In this document: piece after piece, positions 41,358-49,859 of the stretch
Layout: each line of letters starts with the position of its first letter
Numbering within the stretch: the stretch's first letter is position 1
Assembly: GCA_963820055.1 (NCBI GenBank)
Contig: CAWFYJ010000003.1
Span: 620,001 to 684,000, forward strand
DNA from: RHKX01 sp963820055
GTDB lineage: Bacteria > Actinomycetota > Thermoleophilia > Solirubrobacterales > 70-9
DNA: 64,000 nucleotides
Direction of reading: 5' to 3'
The notes under the pieces: generated by a model
Told to the model about the DNA's origin: nothing
What the model saw: the letters and a program-made list of their open reading frames with translations, nothing else
The model's database searches: none
Translations under genes and position numbers: made by a program

Positions 41358-41425
41358 GAAGGCGAAGCTACCCGACGGGCGTCGCCCGCCCCGTACCTCG
41401 ATCCGGGTGAACCGGTGGGCGGCGT

Positions 41426-43126
41426 CTAGCCGCGGACCCGGAAGGACCCGCGCATGTACGGGTGGAGACGGCAGAAGTACGTGTAGGTCGCGCCCGGCTT
41501 CAGGCTTCCGCCTCCCCCCTGCGCCGTGCTCGGGAGCGACGGCGTCGTATAGGTGTTGGAGCCGATCGTGACGTTGCCGTTGAGGCCGGTTCCGTAGCCG
41601 AGCTGGCCGGAGTCGAAGTCGATCGCGCCGTTCGCGAGCGGGTAGCCGATGCCCGTCCCCTTGTTGCAGGGCGCGCGGCACGCGGTGATCGTGTGCCACG
41701 CCTGCGCGTCCTGCGGCTGGCCGGGGAGCGCGTCCTGGTTGGTGAACGTCAGCGACTCACCCGAGCCGATGACGGGCGGCTGCATGAGCTCGGCCGGAAA
41801 GCCCCGCACCGCGGAATAGCCGCCGGTCTCGAACAGGAAGCTGTCGATGTCGACGCCGGACGCGGGCGCCGGGCCGCTGGCGGGCAGCTTGCGCGGGTCG
41901 GGCAGCTTCAGGTCGTCGCGGGCCTGGGTGTCGACGTTCTCGGGCAGGCGGCGATGGGTCAGGGCGCCGCGCTCGCGGTACATCGCCCGGACCGCGGCGG
42001 CGTCGGTGAATGGATCCTTGGCGTTCGGGTCGTCGTTCGGCGTCCAGCCGAGCGAGAGGATGCCCATCGACTCATACCAGGAGGCTCGTCGCACGTCGTA
42101 GGTCGCGTCGATCGAAACCGTGTCGCCCGGCTCGAGGTGGATCCGCCAGTCGCGACGCGCGACGGTCATCGCGACGTCCCAGCTGACCGCTCCCGCCGGC
42201 TCGTAGTAGTGGGCGTCGGAGCGGAACAGCGGTTTCACCTCGGACGGGTCGTCGCCGTCGAGCGTTCCCGCGTCGGGACCGTCGCGTGCGACCTGCAGGT
42301 CGACGTGGAGGCCGCCCGGGTGCATGTGCCCACCGGCGGTGAGCAGGGTGACACCGTCGGTGTACGTCGAGGGCACGGTCCAGGCTCGGCTGGAGCTGAC
42401 CTTGCCCGCCTCCTCGTAGCTCGGATCTGCCGGGTTCGACGAGACGTCCCGGGGGAAGGTGAACTTGCCGTTCCCGTCCGTGTCGAAGTCGCGCTGGGCG
42501 TCGAAAACCGGGTAGGCGCCGCCGTTGGCGACGTCGAGAAACTCGCCGTGGATGGCGGTGATGTCGGTGCGGGCGGGCTCCGTCTGCGGGACCCAGTCGA
42601 TCTGCCAGGTCAGGTAGACCTGCCGCCCCGGAGTTGCAGTCAGGTTGTGGAGCATGTGGACGAGGCCCCAGTTCGCCGTCGCGTCGAGGCCGATCCCGTA
42701 ACCCTGCGGCAACATCGCGATCGTCTTCTCCTCGCCGGCGGCGAGCACTCCCCCACCCGGCGGCAGCCAGACCACGTGGTGCAGGTGCAGGTCCCAGACC
42801 GCCGGCGTCACAAGCTTTCCGCTCGGCTTGATCTCGACCATGCTCGGTTTAAAGCGGGTCAGATAGCCCTTCGCGTCGGAGCCGGCGTCGAAGATGCTCG
42901 CGTCGAGCGGCCCGCTGACGGCCTCGGCATGCGGGCAGGCCTTGGTCAGCGTGTAGTTGTTGAGGTTCTGCCCCGGCTGCAGCGTGATCGCATCGGTGCG
43001 GCAGTTGAAGGTGGTCATCCCCGGATAGCTCGCCGGCTTCAGCACGGGGAGCTTTGCCGCCGCCGGAGCCGCGAGGAGCAGGGCAGCGACGACCGCAAGG
43101 ATCAGCGCGTGGACGAGACGACGCAT
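41426..43126 (-). CDS. Secreted copper protein: monooxygenase-like (PHM/DBH-type) ligand set plus C-terminal cupredoxin
   Basis: A 566-residue exported protein with a signal peptide (LILAVVAALLLAAPAAA). In the long first part, possible copper ligands appear in the order known from peptidylglycine and dopamine hydroxylases: HLHH (H114-H117), VHMLHN (H157/H160), GGHMHPGG (H267/H269) and YESMG (M354). The C-terminal about 130 residues form a blue-copper domain with H478, C552, H555 and M558 (WHTIT, YFCRLHPYM). The combination would pair a two-copper oxygenase-like site with its own electron carrier. The family match of the first part is my reading from motif order, not a proven homology. No partner gene lies nearby. 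Confidence 0.75.
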   Translation of the reverse strand: MRRLVHALILAVVAALLLAAPAAAKLPVLKPASYPGMTTFNCRTDAITLQPGQNLNNYTLTKACPHAEAVSGPLDASIFDAGSDAKGYLTRFKPSMVEIKPSGKLVTPAVWDLHLHHVVWLPPGGGVLAAGEEKTIAMLPQGYGIGLDATANWGLVHMLHNLTATPGRQVYLTWQIDWVPQTEPARTDITAIHGEFLDVANGGAYPVFDAQRDFDTDGNGKFTFPRDVSSNPADPSYEEAGKVSSSRAWTVPSTYTDGVTLLTAGGHMHPGGLHVDLQVARDGPDAGTLDGDDPSEVKPLFRSDAHYYEPAGAVSWDVAMTVARRDWRIHLEPGDTVSIDATYDVRRASWYESMGILSLGWTPNDDPNAKDPFTDAAAVRAMYRERGALTHRRLPENVDTQARDDLKLPDPRKLPASGPAPASGVDIDSFLFETGGYSAVRGFPAELMQPPVIGSGESLTFTNQDALPGQPQDAQAWHTITACRAPCNKGTGIGYPLANGAIDFDSGQLGYGTGLNGNVTIGSNTYTTPSLPSTAQGGGGSLKPGATYTYFCRLHPYMRGSFRVRG

Positions 43127-43218
43127 CGCGTGGCATTCAACACGAAATCCCGGTCGGGTGTGCCCCTACGCCGGCGAGGCAGTCGAAGCAACGGCCGACT
43201 CGATCGCTCCGAAGCTCC

Positions 43219-44044
43219 CTAGACCTTGCGGTAGCGGGAGTCAACGATCGAGTAGAGGCCGAAGGCCGCGAGCCCGGCGGCCACGACGCCGAGCAGGACC
43301 GGCCCGTACGACGCGTTCGCAAGCTTGGTCAACGCGCCGTCGAGGGAGACCGCCGCGTCCGGGTTGTAGTCGATGGCGGCCTGACGAGGAAGTAGCCGAT
43401 CAGGACGAAGACGACCATCCGCGAGAGGTGCCCGAGCACGCCGATCCTCGTGAACGTGGTCGTGGTCGTCGCCGTCATCTCCGCCGTCTTCGACTTCTCG
43501 AGGAACTTCTTGCTCAGCCCGCGGTACCCCTACTCGAGGCCCCCGCCGATGACGACGACACCGGCGATGCCGACGATCCAGACGCCTCCCGGCCAGCCGA
43601 GGACCCCGCCCGTCGTCTGCGACGTGCCGCCGCCGCCACCGCCCGATCCGACCAGGACTCGATCGCCGTGGCGCAGAGGATCGCGTATCCGATCCCGCTG
43701 ACGAGCCCGCCGAGCCGTTCGAACGTGCTGTCCGTGTCCTCGGTGCCGTGCCCGATCGCCGCGCGAACGATCCTCCGGATCGCGTACCCGGCCAAACCGA
43801 TCGCCGTCAGGACGAGGAGGATCTTGCCGAATGGCTGCTGCGCGATCTCGTGCAGCGCCCCCTGCTGGTTGGTGGTGCCGCCCCCGGCTCCGATCGCCAA
43901 TTCGAACGCCAGCAGCCCGATCAGCCCGTAGATCACTCCCCGGGCTGCGAGCCCCGCACGGGCCAGCCGTTCGAAGGTCGTGGAGCGGGCGACCCGCTCT
44001 CCCTGCCGCTTGCCGGCGTCCATAGCCGCCTCCGGGTCGCTCAT
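43219..44044 (-). pseudogene. DUF1206 membrane protein, frame broken twice plus one amber codon
   Basis: The rebuilt protein is about 275 residues with three repeats of paired helices, the DUF1206 pattern: LARAGLAARGVIYGLIGLLAF, FERLGGLVSGIGYAILC, then LGHLSRMVVFVLIGYFLV, ending SIVDSRYRKV at 43219. The frame slips near 43649 (CCC reduced to CC) and near 43382 (GGG reduced to GG). Between them an in-frame TAG at 43530-43532 replaces what is probably a CAG (Gln) codon in GLE-x-GYRGLSKKF. Function of the family is unknown. Confidence 0.8.
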
Positions 44045-44060
44045 CTTTCTCCCTCTGCTC

Positions 44061-44801
44061 TCAATACATGCTCCGGTTCAGATCAGCCGCCCCCGCCGCC
44101 CGGCAGGCGAAGGTCACGATTGCGATCGTCGCCGCACCGACCAGAAAGCCGGCGGCGACGTCGATCGGGTGATGCATGCCCCTGTACATCCTCGACAGAG
44201 CCACGAAGACCGCGATCCCGACCGCAACCGCCCAGACGAGGAAGCGAATGGCAGGGTCGGCGATCCGCGAACCGAGGAGAAGCACGAGCCCGACGTAGAC
44301 GGCGACCGATGCCCCCGCATGGCCCGAGGGGTAGCTCGCATCGGCGGGGAGGTCGTCGAGACGGAGCACGTCCGGCCGCTGCCGGGGGTCCGCAAGGCTG
44401 GTCACGCGGTACAGCCCGGACTCGACCAGCGGCAGAAGGGCGGCGAACGCCGCCGTCCTCCACTCGCGCTTGTAGGCGAACCAGAGCGCCACGAGGACGG
44501 CGATCGCCACGAGGACCACGGACCCGACCGTCGAGCCGACCGCGGAGACGTCGGTGAGCACGCCGGTCCGTTGCTCGACGAGGTCCCGGACGACGCTTTC
44601 GTCGGCGGACCCGATCCCGTTCGACTCGATGATCACGTCCGTGACGAGAGCGCCGAAGGCGATCGAGACCGCGGCGACGAGGACGAACCCGATGAGCAGA
44701 GCCGCGATGAAGACCAAGACGGGGTGCCACCCGTGCATCCGGCCCGCGAGCCGCTCGGCCGGCCCGCCCGGCGCCGGGGTGAGGATCGGAGCGTCGTGCA
44801 T
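44061..44801 (-). CDS. PAP2-superfamily membrane phosphatase
   Basis: About 246 residues from ATG 44801 (TTG at 44834 is an alternative). Five or six hydrophobic helices surround the lipid-phosphatase triad: LADPRQRPDVL (the K/R-RP block), YPSGHAGASV, and SRMYRGMHHPIDV with the nucleophilic His. The family removes phosphate from lipid diphosphates such as undecaprenyl-PP or phosphatidate at the outer membrane face. The gene lies 16 bases upstream of the DUF1206 gene on the same strand. Confidence 0.86.
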   Translation of the reverse strand: MHDAPILTPAPGGPAERLAGRMHGWHPVLVFIAALLIGFVLVAAVSIAFGALVTDVIIESNGIGSADESVVRDLVEQRTGVLTDVSAVGSTVGSVVLVAIAVLVALWFAYKREWRTAAFAALLPLVESGLYRVTSLADPRQRPDVLRLDDLPADASYPSGHAGASVAVYVGLVLLLGSRIADPAIRFLVWAVAVGIAVFVALSRMYRGMHHPIDVAAGFLVGAATIAIVTFACRAAGAADLNRSMY

Positions 44802-44970
44802 CTGCCCGCCCTGCCCGGTGAGGGCATTTCGCAAACCGCCTTCCGGATCCCGGCGACGGGCCTCGACGCCGGCTGACGCGCTCCGGACGCTTTCGCACGG
44901 TATCGATTGGATCCTCGACTACACCTGCGGGAACGAGAGGCCGCCGCCCGACGGCGGCCCCCCGACCGTT

Positions 44971-45183
44971 CTACTCCTTCTCGTACTTGAACGAGACCCC
45001 AAGGCGAATGCGGAATCCCGAGATCTTGCCGTCTTCGATCGTCACGTCCTGGCGAACGACTTCGGCGACCCGGAGATCACGCACCGATTGACCGACCATC
45101 TCGACGGCGTTCTTAGCTGCCTGCTCCCATGAATCCGAGCTGACACCGACAACCTCGGTGACGCGATAGACGCTCTCTGCCAT
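44971..45183 (-). CDS. Dodecin
   Basis: A 70-residue dodecin: YRVTEVVGVSSDSWEQAAKN, a helix, then VAEVVRQDVTIEDGKISGFRI and RLGVSFKYE. Dodecins form hollow 12-mers that store flavin (bacterial type). ATG at 45183 follows GGAGGAGGAG. Regions 44835-44970 and 45184-45311 hold no recognisable element. Confidence 0.93.
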   Translation of the reverse strand: MAESVYRVTEVVGVSSDSWEQAAKNAVEMVGQSVRDLRVAEVVRQDVTIEDGKISGFRIRLGVSFKYEKE

Positions 45184-45311
45184 TGCTCCTCCTCCGTGGA
45201 ATTTGCTCCTTCCACCATCGCACGGCACGAGCGGCGGAGCAATCCGCATCGAGCGGTCAGGGCGCGAGCGCCGGACGGGCGGGCTCAGCCCGAAGCGTTG
45301 GGGCGGCCCAC

Positions 45312-45512
45312 TCAGCCCGGCGGCAGGGCCTCAACCCGACCCTCCTCGGGAGGGCGCCGGCACCGGGCATCGGTCCGCTGCTCGCTCCACGCGAGAAGCC
45401 ACAGAGCCGATTTCGACTCCTCGTTGCCACACATCGCCTCGATCCGTTCCTCGATCTGAACGAAGGGCTCGCCGGCCTGAAGCATGGTCTCGACCTCAAT
45501 ACGATCTCGCAC
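45312..45512 (-). CDS. Small acidic hypothetical protein, 66 residues
   Basis: GTG at 45512 has AGGAAG seven bases upstream. The N-terminal half is a helical acidic stretch (RIEVETMLQAGEPFVQIEER) followed by ALWLLAWSEQ, then a basic Pro/Arg tail. The compact Leu/Trp motif and the ribosome site favour a real gene over a chance frame. I do not recognise the family. Confidence 0.5.
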   Translation of the reverse strand: MRDRIEVETMLQAGEPFVQIEERIEAMCGNEESKSALWLLAWSEQRTDARCRRPPEEGRVEALPPG

Positions 45513-45630
45513 GGCAGTCTTCCTGCTCGGGTATCGCCGTCATGAGTGAGCGTGGCGAACGATGCGAATACTTCAAGGGTTGCGGGCACGCAAGTGCGCT
45601 GTTTGCGAGAAATGAGGAGCTCGAGCCGGC

Positions 45631-47196
45631 TCAAACGATGAGGCCGTGACGAACGGTGCGCTCGCTGACCACGCAGGGCGCGACGAAGCCGAGCAGGTAG
45701 TCCGGGCCTCCCGCCTTCGACCCGGTTCCCGACAGTCGGTTGCCGCCGAACGGCTGGCGACCGACCATCGCCCCCGTCATCCCCCGGTTCACGTAGAGGT
45801 TGCCGACCGGGCTCGCGCGGGCGAAGCGGTCGATCGTCACCGGATCGCGGGAGAAGACTCCACCGGTGAGCCCGAACGGCAAGGCGTCGATTCGAGCGAG
45901 GGCGTCATCGGCGCCCGCGACCGCCTCGACCGTGATCAGCGGCCCGAACAGTTCCGTGTCGAGAAGCGACGAAGTGCGCGGCAGCCCGCCGACGAGGATC
46001 GGCGCGACGAACCAGCCGTTTTCGGTGTCGGGTGCTTCGGCCCTCGCCAGCACCGTCCCCTCCCTCTCGGCTTGCGCCGCCGCGCTCCCGAGACGTTCCT
46101 TTGCGTCGCGGTCGATGACCGGTGGAACGTCCGTCTCGAGACGGTCCGCCTGGCCGACATTGAGAGCCTCTACGGCACCGCCCAGGCGCGCAACCATTTC
46201 GTCGTGGCGGCCCTCTTCGACGAGGATTCGCGAAGTTGCCGAGCACTTCTGCCCGGCGAAACCGAACGCGCCCTCCACGAGCGCCGGGATCGCGTCGTCG
46301 AGGTCGGCGTCCCCGTCGACGAACGCGCAGTTCTTTCCGCCGAGCTCGGCCAGGACCCGCTTGATGTGCTTCTGACCGGGAGCGATTCGGCCGGCGCGCT
46401 CGAGGATCGCGGCGCCCACAGCCAGCGATCCCGTGAACGCGATCGCGCTCACGAGCGGGTGATCGACGAGGGCGGATCCCGTCGCGGCCTCGCCGTGGAC
46501 CACGGAGAGGGCCGTGGAGGGCACGCCGGCCTCGATCAGGATCTCGGCGAGCAGAGCGCCGCATCCGGGCGCTTGCTCAGCCGGCTTGATCACGGCGCAG
46601 TTGCCGGCCGCCAGCGCCCCGGTGGTCATCCCGCAGAGAATCGCGATCGGGAAGTTCCAGGGGGCGATCACGGCGACGACGCCGAGCGGCCTGTAGGCCA
46701 TCCTGTTGCTCTCACCGGGAAGGCTGACGACCGTCCCGCCGCGATCGAGCTCCACCGCCAGGCGCGCGTAATAGCTCATGAAGTCGATCGCCTCGCAGAC
46801 GTCGGCGTCGGCCTCGCGCCAGGGTTTCGCGCATTCGCGCACGACCATTGCCGCCACCTCGAGCCGGCGTTCCTGCAACAGGCCGGCGGCGCGCTCCAAC
46901 ACGGCGGCGCGCTCATCCGCGCTGCGCGATCCCCAGGCCGCCCTGCCGGGGCCCGACGCCAGCGTGACGGCACGATCGACCTCGGTCGGCGAGGCGACGG
47001 CTGCGACCGCGACGGTTCGGTCGATCCGTCCGGGATCAACGGAGACCAGCTCCTCGCCATGGCGGAGGTCCTCGCCGACACGGATCGGAGCTGCGATCGG
47101 GAGCCGCTCATCGAGCTCGGCGAGCGCCGACGCAACCTGTTCGCGGACGGCAGGACTCCGTAGGTCGAGGACCGGGGTGTTGACGAAGTCGCTCAT
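45631..47196 (-). CDS. Delta-1-pyrroline-5-carboxylate dehydrogenase
   Basis: A 521-residue aldehyde dehydrogenase of the P5C branch, oxidising glutamate semialdehyde to glutamate with NAD. APWNFPIAI is the Asn region, FTGSLAVGAAI the nucleotide loop, ELGGKNCAFV the catalytic Glu, GFAGQKCSATSR the nucleophilic Cys, and ELFGPLITVE the C-terminal signature. ATG at 47196 overlaps the proline dehydrogenase stop (ATGA). It is separate from PRODH, not a PutA fusion, but the two are coupled so substrate channelling remains possible. Confidence 0.93.
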   Translation of the reverse strand: MSDFVNTPVLDLRSPAVREQVASALAELDERLPIAAPIRVGEDLRHGEELVSVDPGRIDRTVAVAAVASPTEVDRAVTLASGPGRAAWGSRSADERAAVLERAAGLLQERRLEVAAMVVRECAKPWREADADVCEAIDFMSYYARLAVELDRGGTVVSLPGESNRMAYRPLGVVAVIAPWNFPIAILCGMTTGALAAGNCAVIKPAEQAPGCGALLAEILIEAGVPSTALSVVHGEAATGSALVDHPLVSAIAFTGSLAVGAAILERAGRIAPGQKHIKRVLAELGGKNCAFVDGDADLDDAIPALVEGAFGFAGQKCSATSRILVEEGRHDEMVARLGGAVEALNVGQADRLETDVPPVIDRDAKERLGSAAAQAEREGTVLARAEAPDTENGWFVAPILVGGLPRTSSLLDTELFGPLITVEAVAGADDALARIDALPFGLTGGVFSRDPVTIDRFARASPVGNLYVNRGMTGAMVGRQPFGGNRLSGTGSKAGGPDYLLGFVAPCVVSERTVRHGLIV

Positions 47197-48518
47197 GGTC
47201 GCTCGAGCAGTGCGTCGAGATCCCCGCTCAAGCCGCGGGCGACGAGGAATGAGTCGTTCGATGTGTTCTCGAGCAGCCGCCGGACCAGATACGCCATGCC
47301 GGCGATCAGGTCGCCGACCGGGGTGTATACCCGGGCGATGCTGCCGCAGCCGTCGATTGCGGCGGCGAGCTCGTCGCCGAGTCCGCGAAGCACCTGGAAC
47401 TCGAGCCCGGCACGACCTTGATCGGAGACATCGGCGTACGCCATCGCGTGTGCGATCGAGCGGATGTTGTGAGAGCCGATCGCGACCTGAATCCGCGGCC
47501 GGGAATCGAGGAGCTTGCGCGTGAGGAACTCGAAGTTGCGGTCGGTCTCGGGGCGCGTCCCGAAGACCGGTGCTGCCCAGCCGTGGTCGGTCGCCTCGAT
47601 TGTCTCGTGGTCCCAGTACGCGCCCTTGACGAGACGGATCGACAGCGGAGCCCGGCGACGATCGGCAAACCCGAGCATCTGGTCGGCAACCTCGACCGAG
47701 TCGCGGAAGTACGCCTGCAGCACCAGTCCGACCGACGGTCCGCAATCGAACTCGTCCTCGGCCAGCACCGTACCGACCAGGTCGAGTGTGGTCTCCCGTG
47801 CGTCCAGGGACTCCATGTCGACGTGGACGTGAGCATTCACGGATTGGGCTTTGCGGAGGATCGCGCGAAGGCGGGCAGCCGCGTCCTCGGTCGCAGACCA
47901 TGGCGCCCACGGCCGGATTTCGGCGGTCAGCGCCGATGGTTTGACGGACAGGTTCGCTCGCGGCGCCTCCCCCGGAAGTGGGTCCCGCCCGCTGTCCCAG
48001 GCTGCCGCTGCGCTCCCGAAAACGTCGAGCGCCTCGAGGCAGCGGCGGGCGTACTCGTCGGCCTCCTCGGCACGGACGACCGACTCGCCAAGGAGGTCGA
48101 CGGTGGCGCCGATTCCCCGTCTCCATAGGGAGTGGATGTAGGGCAGCGCCTTCGCCGGCGAGGAGGCGACGATGAAGCGACGGCCGGCGATCCGATTGGC
48201 AAGGGAGAGGACGAGCCCGAGCGCGGCGGCGCCGGTGTCGCCCCCCTTTCGCGGCGGACGATCGCCAACCCGCAGGTAGGCGGTGAAGTGGGCGCCGAGG
48301 TCGCGATGGCTGCGGCAGACGGGCGCGACGTCGACCATCCGGTAGAAGGCGCTCCGGATCCGCGGACTCGCCGTCATCCGGCGGGTGACGGTGTCGTCGA
48401 CGGTTCTCCACGCGCTTCTCCGCGGCTCGGCGGCTACGAGCTCGCGCGCGCGCAGCACGGTGGCGGCCTCGAGGTCGTCAATCGGACGCGTGCGCTGCTG
48501 AGGCTGCGCCGTCTGCAT
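47193..48518 (-). CDS. Proline dehydrogenase
   Basis: A 441-residue FAD-dependent PRODH oxidising proline to pyrroline-5-carboxylate and feeding the quinone pool. The barrel has NLSVKPSALT, HVDMESLDARETTLD, VLQAYFRDS, RLVKGAYWDHET, AIGSHNIRSI and FQVLRGLGD. An N-terminal helical arm (residues 1-100) precedes the barrel. ATG at 48518 is used; extending upstream would cross the divergent ornithine aminotransferase gene, whose nominal start is two bases away. Confidence 0.92.
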   Translation of the reverse strand: MQTAQPQQRTRPIDDLEAATVLRARELVAAEPRRSAWRTVDDTVTRRMTASPRIRSAFYRMVDVAPVCRSHRDLGAHFTAYLRVGDRPPRKGGDTGAAALGLVLSLANRIAGRRFIVASSPAKALPYIHSLWRRGIGATVDLLGESVVRAEEADEYARRCLEALDVFGSAAAAWDSGRDPLPGEAPRANLSVKPSALTAEIRPWAPWSATEDAAARLRAILRKAQSVNAHVHVDMESLDARETTLDLVGTVLAEDEFDCGPSVGLVLQAYFRDSVEVADQMLGFADRRRAPLSIRLVKGAYWDHETIEATDHGWAAPVFGTRPETDRNFEFLTRKLLDSRPRIQVAIGSHNIRSIAHAMAYADVSDQGRAGLEFQVLRGLGDELAAAIDGCGSIARVYTPVGDLIAGMAYLVRRLLENTSNDSFLVARGLSGDLDALLERP

Positions 48519-48520
48519 CA

Positions 48521-49747
48521 GTGGTAAGTATCGCCCTTGACGTGAGGAATGGCGAAGATTCAAGGCGACTCGAGGAGAAGTACGGCGTTCACAACTACGC
48601 GCCGCTGCCCGTCGTAATCGCACGTGGTGAGGGATCGTGGGTCGAGGACACCGAGGGGCGTCGCTACTTCGACGCGCTTTCGGCGTACTCCGCGCTCAAC
48701 TTCGGCCATCGTCACCCGCGGCTGGTGGCTGCCGCACGCGAGCAGCTCGACCGCTTGACGCTGACGAGCCGCGCATTTCGCAACGACCGTCTCGGCGAGT
48801 TCTGCGAGAGCCTCGCGGAGCTCTGCTCGAAGGATCGGGTATTGCCGATGAACACCGGCGCGGAGGCGGTTGAGACAGCCGTCAAGGCCGCCAGAAAGTG
48901 GGGCTACGAGGTTAAGGGCGTCGAGTCGGGCCGGGCGAAGATCGTCGTCTGCAATGGCAACTTCCACGGACGTACGACCACGATCATTTCGTTCTCCGAC
49001 GACGAGGCGGCGCGGACGAACTTCGGGCCCTACACGCCCGGATTCGAGAGCGTTCCCTACGGGGACCTGGCAGCGCTCGAATCGGCTCTCGACGGGGACA
49101 CAGTCGCGTTCTTGATCGAGCCGATCCAGGGCGAGGCGGGCGTGATCATCCCGCCCGACGGATACCTCGCGGGCGCTCGCGCCCTCTGTACGGACGCGAA
49201 CGCTCTGCTCATCGCCGACGAGATCCAGTCCGGCCTCGGCCGCAGCGGGCGCACCTTCGCATGTGAGTACGAGGACGTCAGCCCCGATCTGCTGCTCCTG
49301 GGCAAGGCGCTGGGCGGCGGCATCATCCCGATCTCGGCGGTGGTGGGCGGCGATGAGGTCCTCGGCCTGTTCCGGCCCGGTCAACACGGCAGCACCTTCG
49401 GGGGTAACCCCCTCGCCTGCGCAGTCGCCGTCGAAGTGCTGGAACTGCTGCGGGACGGCTCGCTGCAGCGCAACGCGATCGAGCTAGGAGCGCGGCTGGC
49501 CGAATCGCTGCAGACGGCTGACCATCCGGCCGTGACGGCGATCCGTCAGCGCGGCCTCTGGGTCGGCATCGACGTTCGCGAGGGCGGTGCAACGGCACGT
49601 GGGATCTGCATGGACCTGATGGCGAGTCGCGTTCTGGCGAAGGAGACCCAACGGCGCACGATTCGCCTTGCGCCACCGCTGACGACTACTGCCGCAGAGC
49701 TCGACTGGATGCTCGAGCGCGTCAACCGCGTCCTCGCGCCCCTCTGA
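48521..49747 (+). CDS. rocD: Ornithine aminotransferase
   Basis: A 408-residue class-III aminotransferase converting ornithine and 2-oxoglutarate to glutamate semialdehyde (which cyclises to P5C) and glutamate. VHNYAPLPVVIARGEG is the RocD N-terminus; NTGAEAVETAVKAARKWGY, NFHGRT, IEPIQGEAGVIIPP, ADEIQSGLGRSG, and the PLP Lys in LLGKALGGGIIP follow. GTG at 48521 is the nominal start; a GTG about seven codons downstream would leave more promoter space. With PRODH and P5C dehydrogenase it forms a divergent route from proline and ornithine to glutamate. Confidence 0.93.
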   Translation: MVSIALDVRNGEDSRRLEEKYGVHNYAPLPVVIARGEGSWVEDTEGRRYFDALSAYSALNFGHRHPRLVAAAREQLDRLTLTSRAFRNDRLGEFCESLAELCSKDRVLPMNTGAEAVETAVKAARKWGYEVKGVESGRAKIVVCNGNFHGRTTTIISFSDDEAARTNFGPYTPGFESVPYGDLAALESALDGDTVAFLIEPIQGEAGVIIPPDGYLAGARALCTDANALLIADEIQSGLGRSGRTFACEYEDVSPDLLLLGKALGGGIIPISAVVGGDEVLGLFRPGQHGSTFGGNPLACAVAVEVLELLRDGSLQRNAIELGARLAESLQTADHPAVTAIRQRGLWVGIDVREGGATARGICMDLMASRVLAKETQRRTIRLAPPLTTTAAELDWMLERVNRVLAPL

Positions 49748-49859
49748 CGCGGGGGTCTCTCGGGACGCCCGAGAAGAACCTGGGAGCCGAACGACAGCGC
49801 TTGGCGGGCCTGCCGGCAGGGGCTCCTCGCCCTCCTGCTCGGCGACGAGCCGCTCCACG

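Noticed and set aside
43219..44044. Amber readthrough or pyrrolysine at the TAG in the DUF1206 gene
   Set aside because: No pyl genes are seen, the codon lies in a gene with two other defects, and Gln fits the family at that place.
45203..45649. Plus-strand frame of 148 codons between dodecin and P5C dehydrogenase
   Set aside because: No ribosome site or motif, Arg/Ser/Pro-rich, and it runs antisense to the better supported small gene at 45312-45512.
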